A stretch of DNA of 48,544 nucleotides from Candidatus Choladousia intestinavium (GTDB lineage: Bacteria; Bacillota; Clostridia; Lachnospirales; Lachnospiraceae): contig DVGK01000059.1 in the NCBI GenBank assembly GCA_018712785.1, positions 1 to 48,544 of the forward strand, in the 5' to 3' direction. Made by a program: the position numbers and the translations under genes. How positions within the stretch are numbered: the first letter of the stretch is position 1; every line of letters starts with the position of its first letter. Below the pieces are notes generated by a model. It was given only the letters and a program-made list of their open reading frames with translations, did no database searches and was not told the origin of the DNA. Below, piece by piece: positions 31,178-39,673 of this stretch.

Positions 31178-32227
31178 ATGAAAAAGATGGGAATTGCCAG
31201 CTTTACCGAAAGAGGCAGAAAGAGGGCAGAAGAAGTCTGGAAAATTTTTCTGGGGGAGTATCAGATTCTGCCTTATGAAAAAGACAGGGGAGAGAGTTTA
31301 AAAGAATGGTGTCTCCGGTGCTTTGAGGAGGGGGAAGCGCTGGTCTTTGTGGGAGCCTGCGGGATCGCGGTCCGCACCATCGCCCCCTTCCTGCAGGATA
31401 AAACAAAGGATCCGGCGGTGCTTGTCATGGATGAGGCGGGAAGATACGTGATCTCTCTTGTCTCCGGCCATCTGGGCGGCGCCAACCGTCTGGCTTTAAA
31501 AATCGCGGAATCTCTGGGAGCAGAGCCGGTGATTACCACGGCTACAGATGTAAACGGAAAATTTGCTGTAGATGTTTTCGCCAAGGACAATCAGCTGGCG
31601 ATTTCCAGCATGAAGGCGGCGAAGGAGATTTCCGCCGCTGTTTTAAGAGGCAGCAGAGTGTATCTTTTCTGCCATGGGAAAATCAAAGGAAAAGTTCCGG
31701 AAGAACTGACTCTTTGGGAGGAAGAAGAGCTTCCAGCGGGAAAAGAAGGGGCACTGATCTGGATCTCACCCTTTCTGCCCCCTGAATCCGGAAAGGGTTT
31801 TTCAGGTCCTGTCCTGCATCTGATTCCCCAGGTCCTTTCTGTGGGAATCGGATGCAGAAAGGGAAAGAGCCGGGCGGAGATCCGGGAGACAGTGCTGGAG
31901 GCTGCTTCCCAGGCAAAAGTGTCATGCCGGGCTTTCCTGCAGGCGGCATCCATTGATCTGAAGAAAGAGGAAGCCGGAATTCTGGAATTTTGCGAAGAAG
32001 AGGGCCTGCTTTATAAAACGTATTCTTCCGGGGAGCTTTCCGGTATAGAAGGGGAGTTCTCCTCTTCCTCCTTTGTAAAAGGGATTACAGGAACCGACAA
32101 TGTGTGTGAGCGGGCAGCTCTGGCATCCGCGGGAGAAGGAGGCAGGCTGCTTTTAAAAAAATATGCGAAAAACGGCGTCACCGCAGCTTTCGCGGTGCGG
32201 GAATGGAGTGTGGATTTTGGAAAATAA
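31178..32227 (+). CDS. cbiG: cobalt-precorrin-5A hydrolase CbiG
   Basis: Opens the delta-lactone of cobalt-precorrin-5A and releases the C20 unit as acetaldehyde, a step specific to the anaerobic route. 349 aa. An N-terminal region (GIASFTERGRKRAEEV), a central FVGACGIAVRTIAPFL and LVSGHLGGANRLA segment, and the C-terminal GIGCRKGKSRAEI...ASIDLKKEEAG domain are all typical. AAGGA lies about 12 nt before the ATG. Ends inside the start region of cbiH. Confidence 0.94.
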   Translation: MKKMGIASFTERGRKRAEEVWKIFLGEYQILPYEKDRGESLKEWCLRCFEEGEALVFVGACGIAVRTIAPFLQDKTKDPAVLVMDEAGRYVISLVSGHLGGANRLALKIAESLGAEPVITTATDVNGKFAVDVFAKDNQLAISSMKAAKEISAAVLRGSRVYLFCHGKIKGKVPEELTLWEEEELPAGKEGALIWISPFLPPESGKGFSGPVLHLIPQVLSVGIGCRKGKSRAEIRETVLEAASQAKVSCRAFLQAASIDLKKEEAGILEFCEEEGLLYKTYSSGELSGIEGEFSSSSFVKGITGTDNVCERAALASAGEGGRLLLKKYAKNGVTAAFAVREWSVDFGK

Positions 32228-32948
32228 GGTATATGTGGTAGGTATGGGACCAGGGGATGAAGGGCTCATGTGCCGGAAGGCAGATGAGACTCTGAAAAAA
32301 TGTGATGTAGTGATCGGGTACACGGTGTATGTGGATCTGCTCCGGAACCGGTATCCGGGAAAGGAGTTTCTGACAACGCCTATGACCCAGGAGGCCAGGA
32401 GATGCCGGATGGCCTTTGAGGAGGCCAGGAAGGGAAAATCCGTGGCTATGGTGTGCAGCGGAGACGCGGGCGTATATGGAATGAGCGGACTGATTCTGGA
32501 GATCGGAGAGGAATATCCGGAGATCTCTGTGGAGGTGATTCCGGGGATTACAGCTGCTTTAAGCGGCGGAGCGCTTCTTGGGGCGCCTCTGACCCACGAC
32601 TTCGCGGTTATCAGTCTCAGCGACCGTCTGACTCCCTGGGAAACTATAGAGAGCCGGCTTTTTCATGCGGCCAGCGCGGATTTTGCCATCTGTCTCTATA
32701 ATCCTGCCAGCAAGGGACGCCCGGAACATCTGAAGCGGGCCTGCCAGATTCTGAAAAAGGTGCTTCCGGAGGATCGGATCTGCGGTACAGTGGAAAATAT
32801 CGGCAGAGAAGGGGAGAGTATGAGAATCTGCACACTGAGGGAGCTTGAGGACGCGGAGGTAAATATGTTTACTACGGTGTTCATCGGGAATTCTGCCACA
32901 AAGGAAATGGGAGGACGCATGGTAACTCCCAGAGGATACAGAATATGA
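32217..32948 (+). CDS. cbiH: cobalt-precorrin-3 C17-methyltransferase CbiH
   Basis: Methylates C17 and drives ring contraction of cobalt-precorrin-3. 243 aa with the chosen start. It opens NKVYVVGMGPGDEGLMCRKA, and has VCSGDAGVYGMSG, VIPGITAALSGGALLGAPL and the LYNPASKGRP signature of the CobJ/CbiH branch. The start is uncertain: TTG at 32217 has GGAG 8 nt upstream, GTG at 32208 is an alternative, and an ATG at 32163 would add residues without family support. The overlap with cbiG is at least 11 nt. Ends in a 4-nt overlap with the next gene. Confidence 0.93.
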   Translation: MENKVYVVGMGPGDEGLMCRKADETLKKCDVVIGYTVYVDLLRNRYPGKEFLTTPMTQEARRCRMAFEEARKGKSVAMVCSGDAGVYGMSGLILEIGEEYPEISVEVIPGITAALSGGALLGAPLTHDFAVISLSDRLTPWETIESRLFHAASADFAICLYNPASKGRPEHLKRACQILKKVLPEDRICGTVENIGREGESMRICTLRELEDAEVNMFTTVFIGNSATKEMGGRMVTPRGYRI

Positions 32949-35017
32949 AAAAATTTTTGATTTTCGGAGGGACCCTGGAGGGCCGAAGTCTATCAGAATG
33001 GATGAGCTGTATGGAGTGGCCGCACACGGTATGCGTAGCCACAGAGTATGGGGAAGAGGTAATGGAGCCGGCCAAAGACGTTTCCGTCCACCAGGGCCGG
33101 ATGAATGAGGAGGAAATGGTCCGGTTCCTTATTCATGGAAAGTACACGGCAGTGGCGGACGCTACCCATCCCTACGCGGTGGAAGTATCGAAAAATATCC
33201 GGAAGGCCTGCGAGAGGGCGAAGATCCCTTATATCCGTCTTTTGCGGGACGGCCAGGAGAAGGAACAAGAAAGAGAGAAAGAGAATCTGGTTTACGTGGA
33301 GGATTCAAAAGAGGCGGCGAAATGGCTGGAAGGAAGGCAGGGAAAGATTTTCCTGACCACCGGCAGTAAGGAGCTGCCTGTTTATGTAGAGGGACTGTCA
33401 GATCCCTCCAGGATCTTTGCCCGGGTATTGCCTTCTGCCAAGGTGGTAGAGGGCTGCAGAGAACTTGGCCTGGAAGGAAAACAAATCTGCGCCATGCAGG
33501 GGCCCTTTTCCATGGAAATGAACCAGGCTATGCTTCGCCAGACAGGGGCGTCTTATCTGGTGACAAAGGATACAGGAAAAACAGGAGGCTTTCCGGAAAA
33601 GCTTCAGGCAGCCAGGAATCTGGGAATCCAGGTTATCGTGATTCAAAGACCCGCCGAGGAGGGCGCTTCCCTGGAAGCGGTGCAGAAGGAACTTGAGAGA
33701 CTTTGGCAGCAGCCCTCCTGTGAAGAAGAAAAAGAGACAGAAAGAGAAACCCGGCCGACACTGCGTCGGAGAATCAGCTGCATCGGTATCGGTATGGGAG
33801 ATTTCGGAACCCTTACCCTGCAGGCAAGAGAAGAGATTCTGAAGGCACAGATCCTCTTTGGGGCTCAGCGGATGGTGAAGGCGGCGGGAAGTCTTCTGGA
33901 GAGGGAGAACCAGGAAGCTGTGCTGGTTCCTGAGTACCGGGGGGAAAAGATCCGGGAGTATCTGATGTCTCATCCGGAATTTGAGAGAGTCGCCATCCTC
34001 TTTTCAGGAGATGTGGGGTTCTACAGCGGGGCCCGGGGAATCCGGGAGCTTTTTCCGGAGGATCAGGTGGAGTATATCTGCGGAATTTCTTCCGTAGTAT
34101 ATTTTGCTTCCAGAATTCCTACCTCCTGGCAGGACGCGAAATTATACAGCATTCATGGAAAGGCGGGAAATGTAATCGGACAGATTCAGCGCTGGCCCAA
34201 AGTATTTCTTCTGGTAAGCGGCCCTGAGGATGTGGAGCGGGTCTGCCGGGAACTGGAGGATTTTCAGATGGATGTCCGGGTGACGGTAGGAAGCAATCTT
34301 GCCTATCCTCAGGAGCAGATCCGCAGGGGGAATCCGGGAGATTTTCTGCCCTGCAAAACCAGAGGCCTTCATATTATGCTGCTGGAGAACACAAATGTAC
34401 GGAAATGCTGGATGCCGGGGCTGCCGGATGAAGCCTTTCACAGAGGAAGAGTTCCCATGACAAAAGAGGAGATACGGATCCTTTCGGTGTCAAAGCTTAA
34501 GCTGGAGCCGGATTCAGTGGTCTATGACGTGGGAGCCGGAACAGGTTCTGTCTCAGTAGAGTGCGCCCTCCTCTGCCCGGAGGGGCAGGTGTATGCCATA
34601 GAGAGAAATCCGGAAGGGATCCAGTTAATCGAAGAGAATGCGAAGCTGCACAGAACGGCGAATCTGACTGCCGTACAGGGGACGGCTCCGGAGGCCCTTG
34701 CGGGGCTGCCATCTCCCACTCACGCTTTTATCGGAGGGAGCTCCGGAAATCTGAAAGAGATTCTTTCCTGTCTGCGGGAAAAGAATCCGGAGATCCGGAT
34801 CGTGATGAATATGATTACCCTGGAAAGTGTCGGGGAGGCTGTGACTCTTTTAAAGGAAATGGGGATTCAGGAAGAGGAAATCTTCCAGGTCAGCGCTTCC
34901 AGAGCCAGAAAAGCAGGACGGTACCATCTGATGACGGCGCTGAATCCTGTGTATGTGGTTGCCTTCGGAGGCAAGAGGGAAAAGAGAGGGGAAAGCGCAT
35001 GCGCCTGCCAAGACTGA
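32945..35017 (+). CDS. cbiJ/cbiE/cbiT: trifunctional CbiJ-CbiE-CbiT fusion
   Basis: A 690-aa chain of three corrin enzymes. Residues 1-255 are cobalt-precorrin-6A reductase CbiJ (FLIFGGTLEGRSL, DATHPYAVEVS, TTGSKEL, MQGPFSMEMN). A charged linker (about 256-273, rich in Glu and Arg) follows. Residues about 275-490 are CbiE, the C5-methyltransferase part of cobalt-precorrin-7 formation (ISCIGIGMGDFGTLT, FSGDVGFYSGARG). Residues about 492-690 are CbiT, the decarboxylating C15-methyltransferase, with GLPDEAF, the SAM motif YDVGAGTGSVSVE near 527, and FIGGSSGNLKEIL. CbiE-CbiT fusions (CobL-like) are well known; the extra reductase puts three successive reactions in one protein. Start overlaps cbiH (ATGA). 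Confidence 0.94.
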   Translation: MKKFLIFGGTLEGRSLSEWMSCMEWPHTVCVATEYGEEVMEPAKDVSVHQGRMNEEEMVRFLIHGKYTAVADATHPYAVEVSKNIRKACERAKIPYIRLLRDGQEKEQEREKENLVYVEDSKEAAKWLEGRQGKIFLTTGSKELPVYVEGLSDPSRIFARVLPSAKVVEGCRELGLEGKQICAMQGPFSMEMNQAMLRQTGASYLVTKDTGKTGGFPEKLQAARNLGIQVIVIQRPAEEGASLEAVQKELERLWQQPSCEEEKETERETRPTLRRRISCIGIGMGDFGTLTLQAREEILKAQILFGAQRMVKAAGSLLERENQEAVLVPEYRGEKIREYLMSHPEFERVAILFSGDVGFYSGARGIRELFPEDQVEYICGISSVVYFASRIPTSWQDAKLYSIHGKAGNVIGQIQRWPKVFLLVSGPEDVERVCRELEDFQMDVRVTVGSNLAYPQEQIRRGNPGDFLPCKTRGLHIMLLENTNVRKCWMPGLPDEAFHRGRVPMTKEEIRILSVSKLKLEPDSVVYDVGAGTGSVSVECALLCPEGQVYAIERNPEGIQLIEENAKLHRTANLTAVQGTAPEALAGLPSPTHAFIGGSSGNLKEILSCLREKNPEIRIVMNMITLESVGEAVTLLKEMGIQEEEIFQVSASRARKAGRYHLMTALNPVYVVAFGGKREKRGESACACQD

Positions 35018-36426
35018 TGCTGGCCGCTCCTGGAAGCGGCAGCGGAAAAACCATGATTACCTGCGGGCTTCTTAAGGCTTTTATGGAGAGAGGACTCTGT
35101 CCGGCTGCCTTTAAGTGCGGACCTGATTTTATTGATCCCATGTTTCACCGGAAGATCATCGGAGCTCCTTCCAGGAATTTGGATCCTTTTTTTACAGATG
35201 AGAGTACCACCCGGTATCTTTTTGCATCCCACGCAAAAGATAAAGGGATTTCTGTTATGGAAGGGGTTATGGGTTATTTTGACGGTCTGGGAGGAACGAG
35301 ACCCCGGGCTTCTTCCTACGATCTGGCCTGCGTGACAGATACCCCGGTGATTCTGCTTCTGAATGCCAGGGGCATGAGTCTTTCTGTGGTTCCATGGATT
35401 CAGGGATTTGCGGATTATCAGAAAAAGCTGGGACCAGAAAAAATTCGGGGAGTGATCTTAAACCAGACAACGGCTATGACCTATCAGATGCTGAAGCCTG
35501 TAATTGAGAGGGAGACCGGGATAAAAGCCTGCGGTTATGTACCGAGGCTTCCGGACTGCCGGATCGAAAGCCGCCATCTTGGTCTGGTGACGCCGGATGA
35601 AATAGAGGGACTTAAAGAGCGCCTGACAAGGCTGGCCAGGGTCCTGGAGGAGACTCTTGAAATGGAGTCTATCCTTTCGATAGCAGAGGAGGCGCCGGAT
35701 TATACAGAAGAAGATGAGAAAATACCGAAGGCAGCAGAAGGAGCTTTAAAGCAGGCAAAAGAGACGGGGCTGCATCCGAAAATCGCGGTGGCAGTGGATG
35801 AGGCATTCTGTTTTTACTATGAAGATAATCTGGAGCTTCTTAGAAAGATGGGGGCAGAGCTTTTGGAATTTTCACCTCTGAGAGACCAGCGACTGCCGGA
35901 AGGGATTTCCGGACTTCTTCTGGGAGGAGGATATCCGGAGCTGCATGTGAAGCAGCTCAGTGACAATACGGAACTGCGAAGACAGATCCGGAAGGCACTG
36001 CAGGGAGGACTTCCCTGTCTGGCAGAATGTGGGGGGTTTATGTACCTCCATGAGAAAATGGAAGATATGGAAGGACGAGAATATCCTATGACGGGAGCCA
36101 TACCGGGAAGGACCTACGGCACAGGGCGTCTTTCCAGATTCGGATATATTACCTTAAACCCGGAGCCGGAGAAAGGACAGCAGCTTCTGCTTCCGGGAGA
36201 GGAAATAAAAGCCCATGAGTTTCACTACTTTGACAGTGAAAATCCCGGAGAGGCTTACTGCGCAAGAAAGCCTGCGGGCAAAAGAAACTGGAAATGCATC
36301 CACGGAAATAAGGCATCGGCGGCAGGTTACCCGCATTTGTATTACTGGTCGAATCCCGCCTTTGCCCTGCGGTTTTTGGAACAGGCGGCTTTGTACGCTG
36401 AAAAAGAGGAAAGAACCCCTGTCTGA
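34999..36426 (+). CDS. cbiA: cobyrinate a,c-diamide synthase CbiA
   Basis: ATP- and glutamine-dependent amidation of side chains a and c of cobyrinic acid. 475 aa. N-terminal P-loop APGSGSGKT (residues 10-18), then FKCGPDFIDPMFH and DGLGGTRP; the C-terminal glutaminase domain carries LAECGGFMYL with the nucleophilic Cys and a C-terminal His segment. The ATG at 34999 fits the conserved LPRLMLAAPGSGSG beginning and has GAGGGG upstream; the frame is open much farther upstream but that part overlaps CbiT and has no family resemblance. The overlap with the cbiJ-cbiE-cbiT gene is 19 nt. Confidence 0.95.
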   Translation: MRLPRLMLAAPGSGSGKTMITCGLLKAFMERGLCPAAFKCGPDFIDPMFHRKIIGAPSRNLDPFFTDESTTRYLFASHAKDKGISVMEGVMGYFDGLGGTRPRASSYDLACVTDTPVILLLNARGMSLSVVPWIQGFADYQKKLGPEKIRGVILNQTTAMTYQMLKPVIERETGIKACGYVPRLPDCRIESRHLGLVTPDEIEGLKERLTRLARVLEETLEMESILSIAEEAPDYTEEDEKIPKAAEGALKQAKETGLHPKIAVAVDEAFCFYYEDNLELLRKMGAELLEFSPLRDQRLPEGISGLLLGGGYPELHVKQLSDNTELRRQIRKALQGGLPCLAECGGFMYLHEKMEDMEGREYPMTGAIPGRTYGTGRLSRFGYITLNPEPEKGQQLLLPGEEIKAHEFHYFDSENPGEAYCARKPAGKRNWKCIHGNKASAAGYPHLYYWSNPAFALRFLEQAALYAEKEERTPV

Positions 36427-36461
36427 ATTGCTGTCACTTTACAAAATGAGGAGATGGAACA

Positions 36462-37523
36462 ATGAAACAGATTACCTTAGAAGAAGCAATAAAAGGAATC
36501 GTACCGGCGGACCAGGAGGCCTGCAGGATCGCAAAGAAGAGATGGGACAGCATTGCAAAGCCATTGTACAGTCTTGGCTGGATGGAGGATGCGGTAGCCA
36601 GAATCGCAGGGGCTCAGCACACCAGTCAGATCTGTACGGAGAAAAAGATTCTGGTGCCTCTGTGTGCGGATAATGGGATTGTAGAAGAAGGAGTTACCCA
36701 GACGGGGCAGGATGTGACGGCTATTGTGGCGGAAAATTTCCTGGATGCCAAGTCCTGCGCTGCCATTATCTGCCATCAGTCAGGCGCCGATATCTTTCCG
36801 GTAGATATCGGAATGGCAGTGGATACCCCCAGGGTGGAGAAGAGAAAAGTAGCTTACGGGACAAAGAACTTTGCCAAGGAGAAAGCCATGACGAGAGAGC
36901 AGGCGGTTCAGGCTTTGGAGACAGGCATCAACCTGGTGGGAGAACTGAAAGAAAAGGGATATTCTCTGATTGCTACCGGTGAAATGGGAATTGGAAATAC
37001 TACCACCTCCAGCGCTGTGGGAGCTTCTCTTTTAAAACTTCCGGCAGAACAGATGACAGGGCGGGGAGCAGGACTTTCCGATGAGGGGCTGCGCAGGAAA
37101 ATGCAGGTCATTCAGGATGCCATGGTTCGGTGGAATCTGACGGAGCAGGAGCCTTTGGAGATCCTTTCCTGCGTAGGCGGTTTTGATCTGGGAGGCATGG
37201 CAGGCATGTTCCTTGGAGGCGCTTATTTTCATGTTCCCATTCTCATTGACGGCTTTATTTCCTCTGTAGCGGCCCTCCTGGCAGTGCGGATGTGTCCGGA
37301 AGCGAAAGGATATATGCTGGCTACCCACGTGTCTAAGGAGTTTGCTTCCAGAAGAGTGCTGGAAGAGCTGGGACTTCCCTGGATGATTGACGGAGGACTC
37401 TGTCTTGGAGAGGGCAGCGGGGCTGCGGCTGTGTTTCATCTTATTGAGATGGCGAACGTGATTTATCAGGAGATGAGTACTTTTGAGCAGATTCATGTGG
37501 AGGCATATCAGCCTTTTTCCTGA
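36462..37523 (+). CDS. cobT: nicotinate-nucleotide-dimethylbenzimidazole phosphoribosyltransferase
   Basis: Makes alpha-ribazole phosphate from nicotinate mononucleotide and a lower-ligand base such as 5,6-dimethylbenzimidazole. 353 aa. Seen are LCADNGIVEEGVTQTGQDVTA, GEMGIGNTTTSSAV, VGGFDLGGMAGMFLGGA and the C-terminal GLCLGEGSGAA with the catalytic Glu region. GAGGAG lies 8 nt before the ATG. It is the last gene of the riboswitch operon, 35 nt behind cbiA. Which base is attached in this organism cannot be told from this sequence; no base synthesis genes are in the window. Confidence 0.96.
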   Translation: MKQITLEEAIKGIVPADQEACRIAKKRWDSIAKPLYSLGWMEDAVARIAGAQHTSQICTEKKILVPLCADNGIVEEGVTQTGQDVTAIVAENFLDAKSCAAIICHQSGADIFPVDIGMAVDTPRVEKRKVAYGTKNFAKEKAMTREQAVQALETGINLVGELKEKGYSLIATGEMGIGNTTTSSAVGASLLKLPAEQMTGRGAGLSDEGLRRKMQVIQDAMVRWNLTEQEPLEILSCVGGFDLGGMAGMFLGGAYFHVPILIDGFISSVAALLAVRMCPEAKGYMLATHVSKEFASRRVLEELGLPWMIDGGLCLGEGSGAAAVFHLIEMANVIYQEMSTFEQIHVEAYQPFS

Positions 37524-37577
37524 TAAAACCCAGAATGTATGCTCTATGGATTTTCTGGGGTCATGAACAGCAAAAAT

Positions 37578-37608
37578 CAGGGCGCGGCTTTGCGTTGGCC
37601 GCGCCCTG
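37578..37608. terminator. bidirectional terminator between cobT and the dehydrogenase
   Basis: Perfect 11-bp stem (37578-37588 with 37598-37608), 9-nt loop. On the minus strand it is followed by ATTTTTG, a good T-run for the dehydrogenase gene; on the plus strand the tail is weaker (TCAGTTGTG). Confidence 0.8.
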
Positions 37609-37664
37609 TCAGTTGTGATTCGTATTAAAAGCATGTCAGTCTTCCCGGCAAAAGATAGTGAAAT

Positions 37665-38654
37665 TTATGCTTTCACCTCATTGGGAGAGCTCTCACCCTT
37701 CTCAAAGGTAATGGCATTCTCAAAGGTCGTCTTGCTGATGGCCTCCAGCGCTTCGCTGGTGAAAAAGCCCTGATGGGAAGTGATGATCACATTGGGGAAG
37801 GAGAGGAGTCTGGCTGTGGTGGAATGCTCCAGAATCTCATCGGAACGGTTCTCAAATACATTGGCAGTCTCTTCCTCATAAACGTCAAGTCCTACCGCGA
37901 AGAACTTTCTGGCGCGGATTCCCTCAATCAGATCGTTGGTATCTACCAGGCCGCCTCTTGAGGTGTTGACCAGAATCACGCCGTCTTTCATTTTCTGAAT
38001 GGTTTCCCTGCAGATCAGATGATAAGTGTTGTCCAGAAGGGGGCAGTGCAGGGAAATCAAGTCGCTGCTTTCCAGAAGCTCGTCCAGGGATACATAGGTG
38101 GCAAAGTCAAGATCCGGATTCTGGTATACATCGTAGGCCAGCACCTTCATGCCGAAGCCCCGGCAGATTTTAGCCATGGCGGCGCCGATCTTACCGGTAC
38201 CTACGATGCCGGCTGTCTTTCCGTGAAAATTAATGCCCATCAGTCCGGCGAGACTGAAATCATTCTCACGAACACGGATATAGGATTTGTGGACATGACG
38301 GTTCGCGGCCAGAGCCAGCATCATGGCGTGTTCCGCAACGGCCTCCGGAGAATAGCCGGGCACGCGCATAACGGTAATTCCGTATTTCTTCGCAGCATCC
38401 AGATCTACGTTATTAAAGCCGGCACAGCGCATCAGAACCAGTCTGACCCCTTCCTCGCTCAGAGTTTTTAAAGTTTTTTCGCACACGTTGGAATTCACAA
38501 AACCACATACAGCGTCATATCCTTTAGCTGTTACACAGGAATGCGGACCCAGATCCATTTTCAGAAAATCAATCTCAATATCCGGATAGTTTGCAGCCTG
38601 CTTTGTAAAGGATTCTTTGTCGTAGCTTTTTGTGTCGTAAAATAAAATTTTCAT
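37665..38654 (-). CDS. D-2-hydroxyacid dehydrogenase, D-lactate dehydrogenase type
   Basis: NAD-dependent interconversion of pyruvate and D-lactate is the most likely reaction. 329 aa. The NAD-binding GIVGTGKIGAAMAKI is at about 149-163, the catalytic Arg233 in NTSRGGLVD, the Glu in GLDVYEEE and the catalytic His294 in ITSHQGFF. The whole length and the N-terminal FYDTKSYD resemble fermentative LdhA proteins, but related hydroxyisocaproate dehydrogenases look alike. AGGAGGG lies 7 nt before the ATG. It is convergent with the cobalamin operon and has its own promoter, so it is probably not part of B12 metabolism. Confidence 0.9.
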   Translation of the reverse strand: MKILFYDTKSYDKESFTKQAANYPDIEIDFLKMDLGPHSCVTAKGYDAVCGFVNSNVCEKTLKTLSEEGVRLVLMRCAGFNNVDLDAAKKYGITVMRVPGYSPEAVAEHAMMLALAANRHVHKSYIRVRENDFSLAGLMGINFHGKTAGIVGTGKIGAAMAKICRGFGMKVLAYDVYQNPDLDFATYVSLDELLESSDLISLHCPLLDNTYHLICRETIQKMKDGVILVNTSRGGLVDTNDLIEGIRARKFFAVGLDVYEEETANVFENRSDEILEHSTTARLLSFPNVIITSHQGFFTSEALEAISKTTFENAITFEKGESSPNEVKA

Positions 38655-38699
38655 ACAGTATCCCTCCTGGATAAAATAGAATAGTATTTCTTACCTTTG

Positions 38700-38728
38700 T
38701 TTATAGCATAATCTGTCTTTTGAAACAA
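38700..38728 (-). promoter_or_regulatory. promoter of the D-2-hydroxyacid dehydrogenase gene
   Basis: On the minus strand, TTGTTT (38728-38723), 17-nt spacer, TATAAA (38705-38700), about 45 nt before the ATG. The remaining part of this 363-nt intergenic region (38729-38900) is very AT-rich with a TGCTTTT/AAAGCA hairpin near 38758-38771 and no gene that I can support. Confidence 0.65.
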
Positions 38729-38879
38729 GTCTCCAAAGATTGATAATTTTATAACATGCTTTTCAAAGCACGTCAAGTAAAAAATGAGAAAAGTGAAGGA
38801 AAAAAGCATGATAGAATTGTGAAAAGCGAACAAAAAGAATGATGAAATTCATGGATAGTGCAGTGACTGAAAATAAAAA

Positions 38880-38897
38880 ATGATAAAAAATTAACAA
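38880..38897. promoter_or_regulatory. Rex-like operator candidate
   Basis: ATGATAA-AAAA-TTAACAA resembles the clostridial Rex (redox sensor) palindrome TTGTTAA-N4-TTAACAA: the right arm is exact and the left arm matches 5 of 7. It lies between the divergent dehydrogenase and thyX promoters, closer to thyX. Given the AT-rich context a chance match is quite possible. Confidence 0.3.
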
Positions 38898-38905
38898 TAA
38901 AAAGC

Positions 38906-38944
38906 ACCGGAAGGCTTGTCAAATGAAAAAATTTCCGGTATGAT
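38906..38944 (+). promoter_or_regulatory. promoter of thyX within an inverted repeat
   Basis: TTGTCA (38916-38921), exactly 17 nt, TATGAT (38939-38944). An inverted repeat, ACCGGAA (38906-38912) and TTCCGGT (38933-38939), brackets the -35 box and touches the -10 box, an arrangement expected of a repressor site. Transcription would start about 65 nt before thyX. Confidence 0.65.
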
Positions 38945-39017
38945 AGACCAAAATTGAAAATTCGCGGCAGATTTTTTACTGAAATTTGCTTTTTAGACTG
39001 TCAGAAAGGAGTCCGTT

Positions 39018-39668
39018 ATGATTATAAAAAAACCGGAAATCGAAATTCTCAGTGAAACCTCCTATGAGGAGCTTCTGAAAAAGGTGGAGCGGGCAGGAAG
39101 GGTCTGCTATAAGAGTGAGGAGAACATAAAAGAGGGTTCGGCGGAAACCTTCATCCGAGGCATTCTGAAGAGAGGTCACGAGTCTGTGGTAGAGCATGGA
39201 AGCATCACAGTGCGGATTGTCTGTGACCGGGGCGTGACCCATGAGATCGTGCGCCACAGAATTGCCAGCTACAGCCAGGAGAGCACCCGCTACTGCAATT
39301 ACGCCAATGAGAAATTTGGAAGTCAGATTACCTGCATCGACCTGGCCAGCGGCTTTCAGTATGACTTAAACGACGAGAAGGACCGGAGAAAATATGAGAT
39401 CTGGAAGAAAGCTATGGAAGAGGCAGAGCGCTATTATTTTGAGCTGCTGGAGGCAGGAGCCAGGCCGGAGGAAGCCCGAAGCATTCTGCCGAATTCCCTG
39501 AAAACGGAAATCGTTGTGACCATGGATATCCGGGAGTGGCGTCATTTTATCCGGCTGCGGGGCGGTCATGCCGCGCATCCGCAGATCCGGGAAATTACAA
39601 AAATGATTCTGGAGGAATTTTCCAGACGGTACCCTGTGTTTTTTGGCGATCTCAAAATAGAAGAATAG
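39018..39668 (+). CDS. thyX: FAD-dependent thymidylate synthase ThyX
   Basis: Makes dTMP from dUMP using methylene-tetrahydrofolate and reduced FAD. 216 aa. The ThyX signature is RHRIASYSQESTRY (79-92), a close variant of RHRxxSxNxxSxRY, and the C-terminal half has RHFIRLRGGHAAHPQIRE with the flavin and substrate-binding residues. AAAGGAG precedes the ATG. It has its own promoter and is followed 5 nt later by the convergent end of an ABC permease gene, leaving no room for an independent terminator. Confidence 0.96.
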   Translation: MIIKKPEIEILSETSYEELLKKVERAGRVCYKSEENIKEGSAETFIRGILKRGHESVVEHGSITVRIVCDRGVTHEIVRHRIASYSQESTRYCNYANEKFGSQITCIDLASGFQYDLNDEKDRRKYEIWKKAMEEAERYYFELLEAGARPEEARSILPNSLKTEIVVTMDIREWRHFIRLRGGHAAHPQIREITKMILEEFSRRYPVFFGDLKIEE

Positions 39669-39673
39669 AAACG

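Noticed and set aside
34561-34998. N-terminal extension of cbiA by 146 codons
   Set aside because: It overlaps the CbiT domain in another frame; the conserved CbiA start and P-loop begin at 34999.
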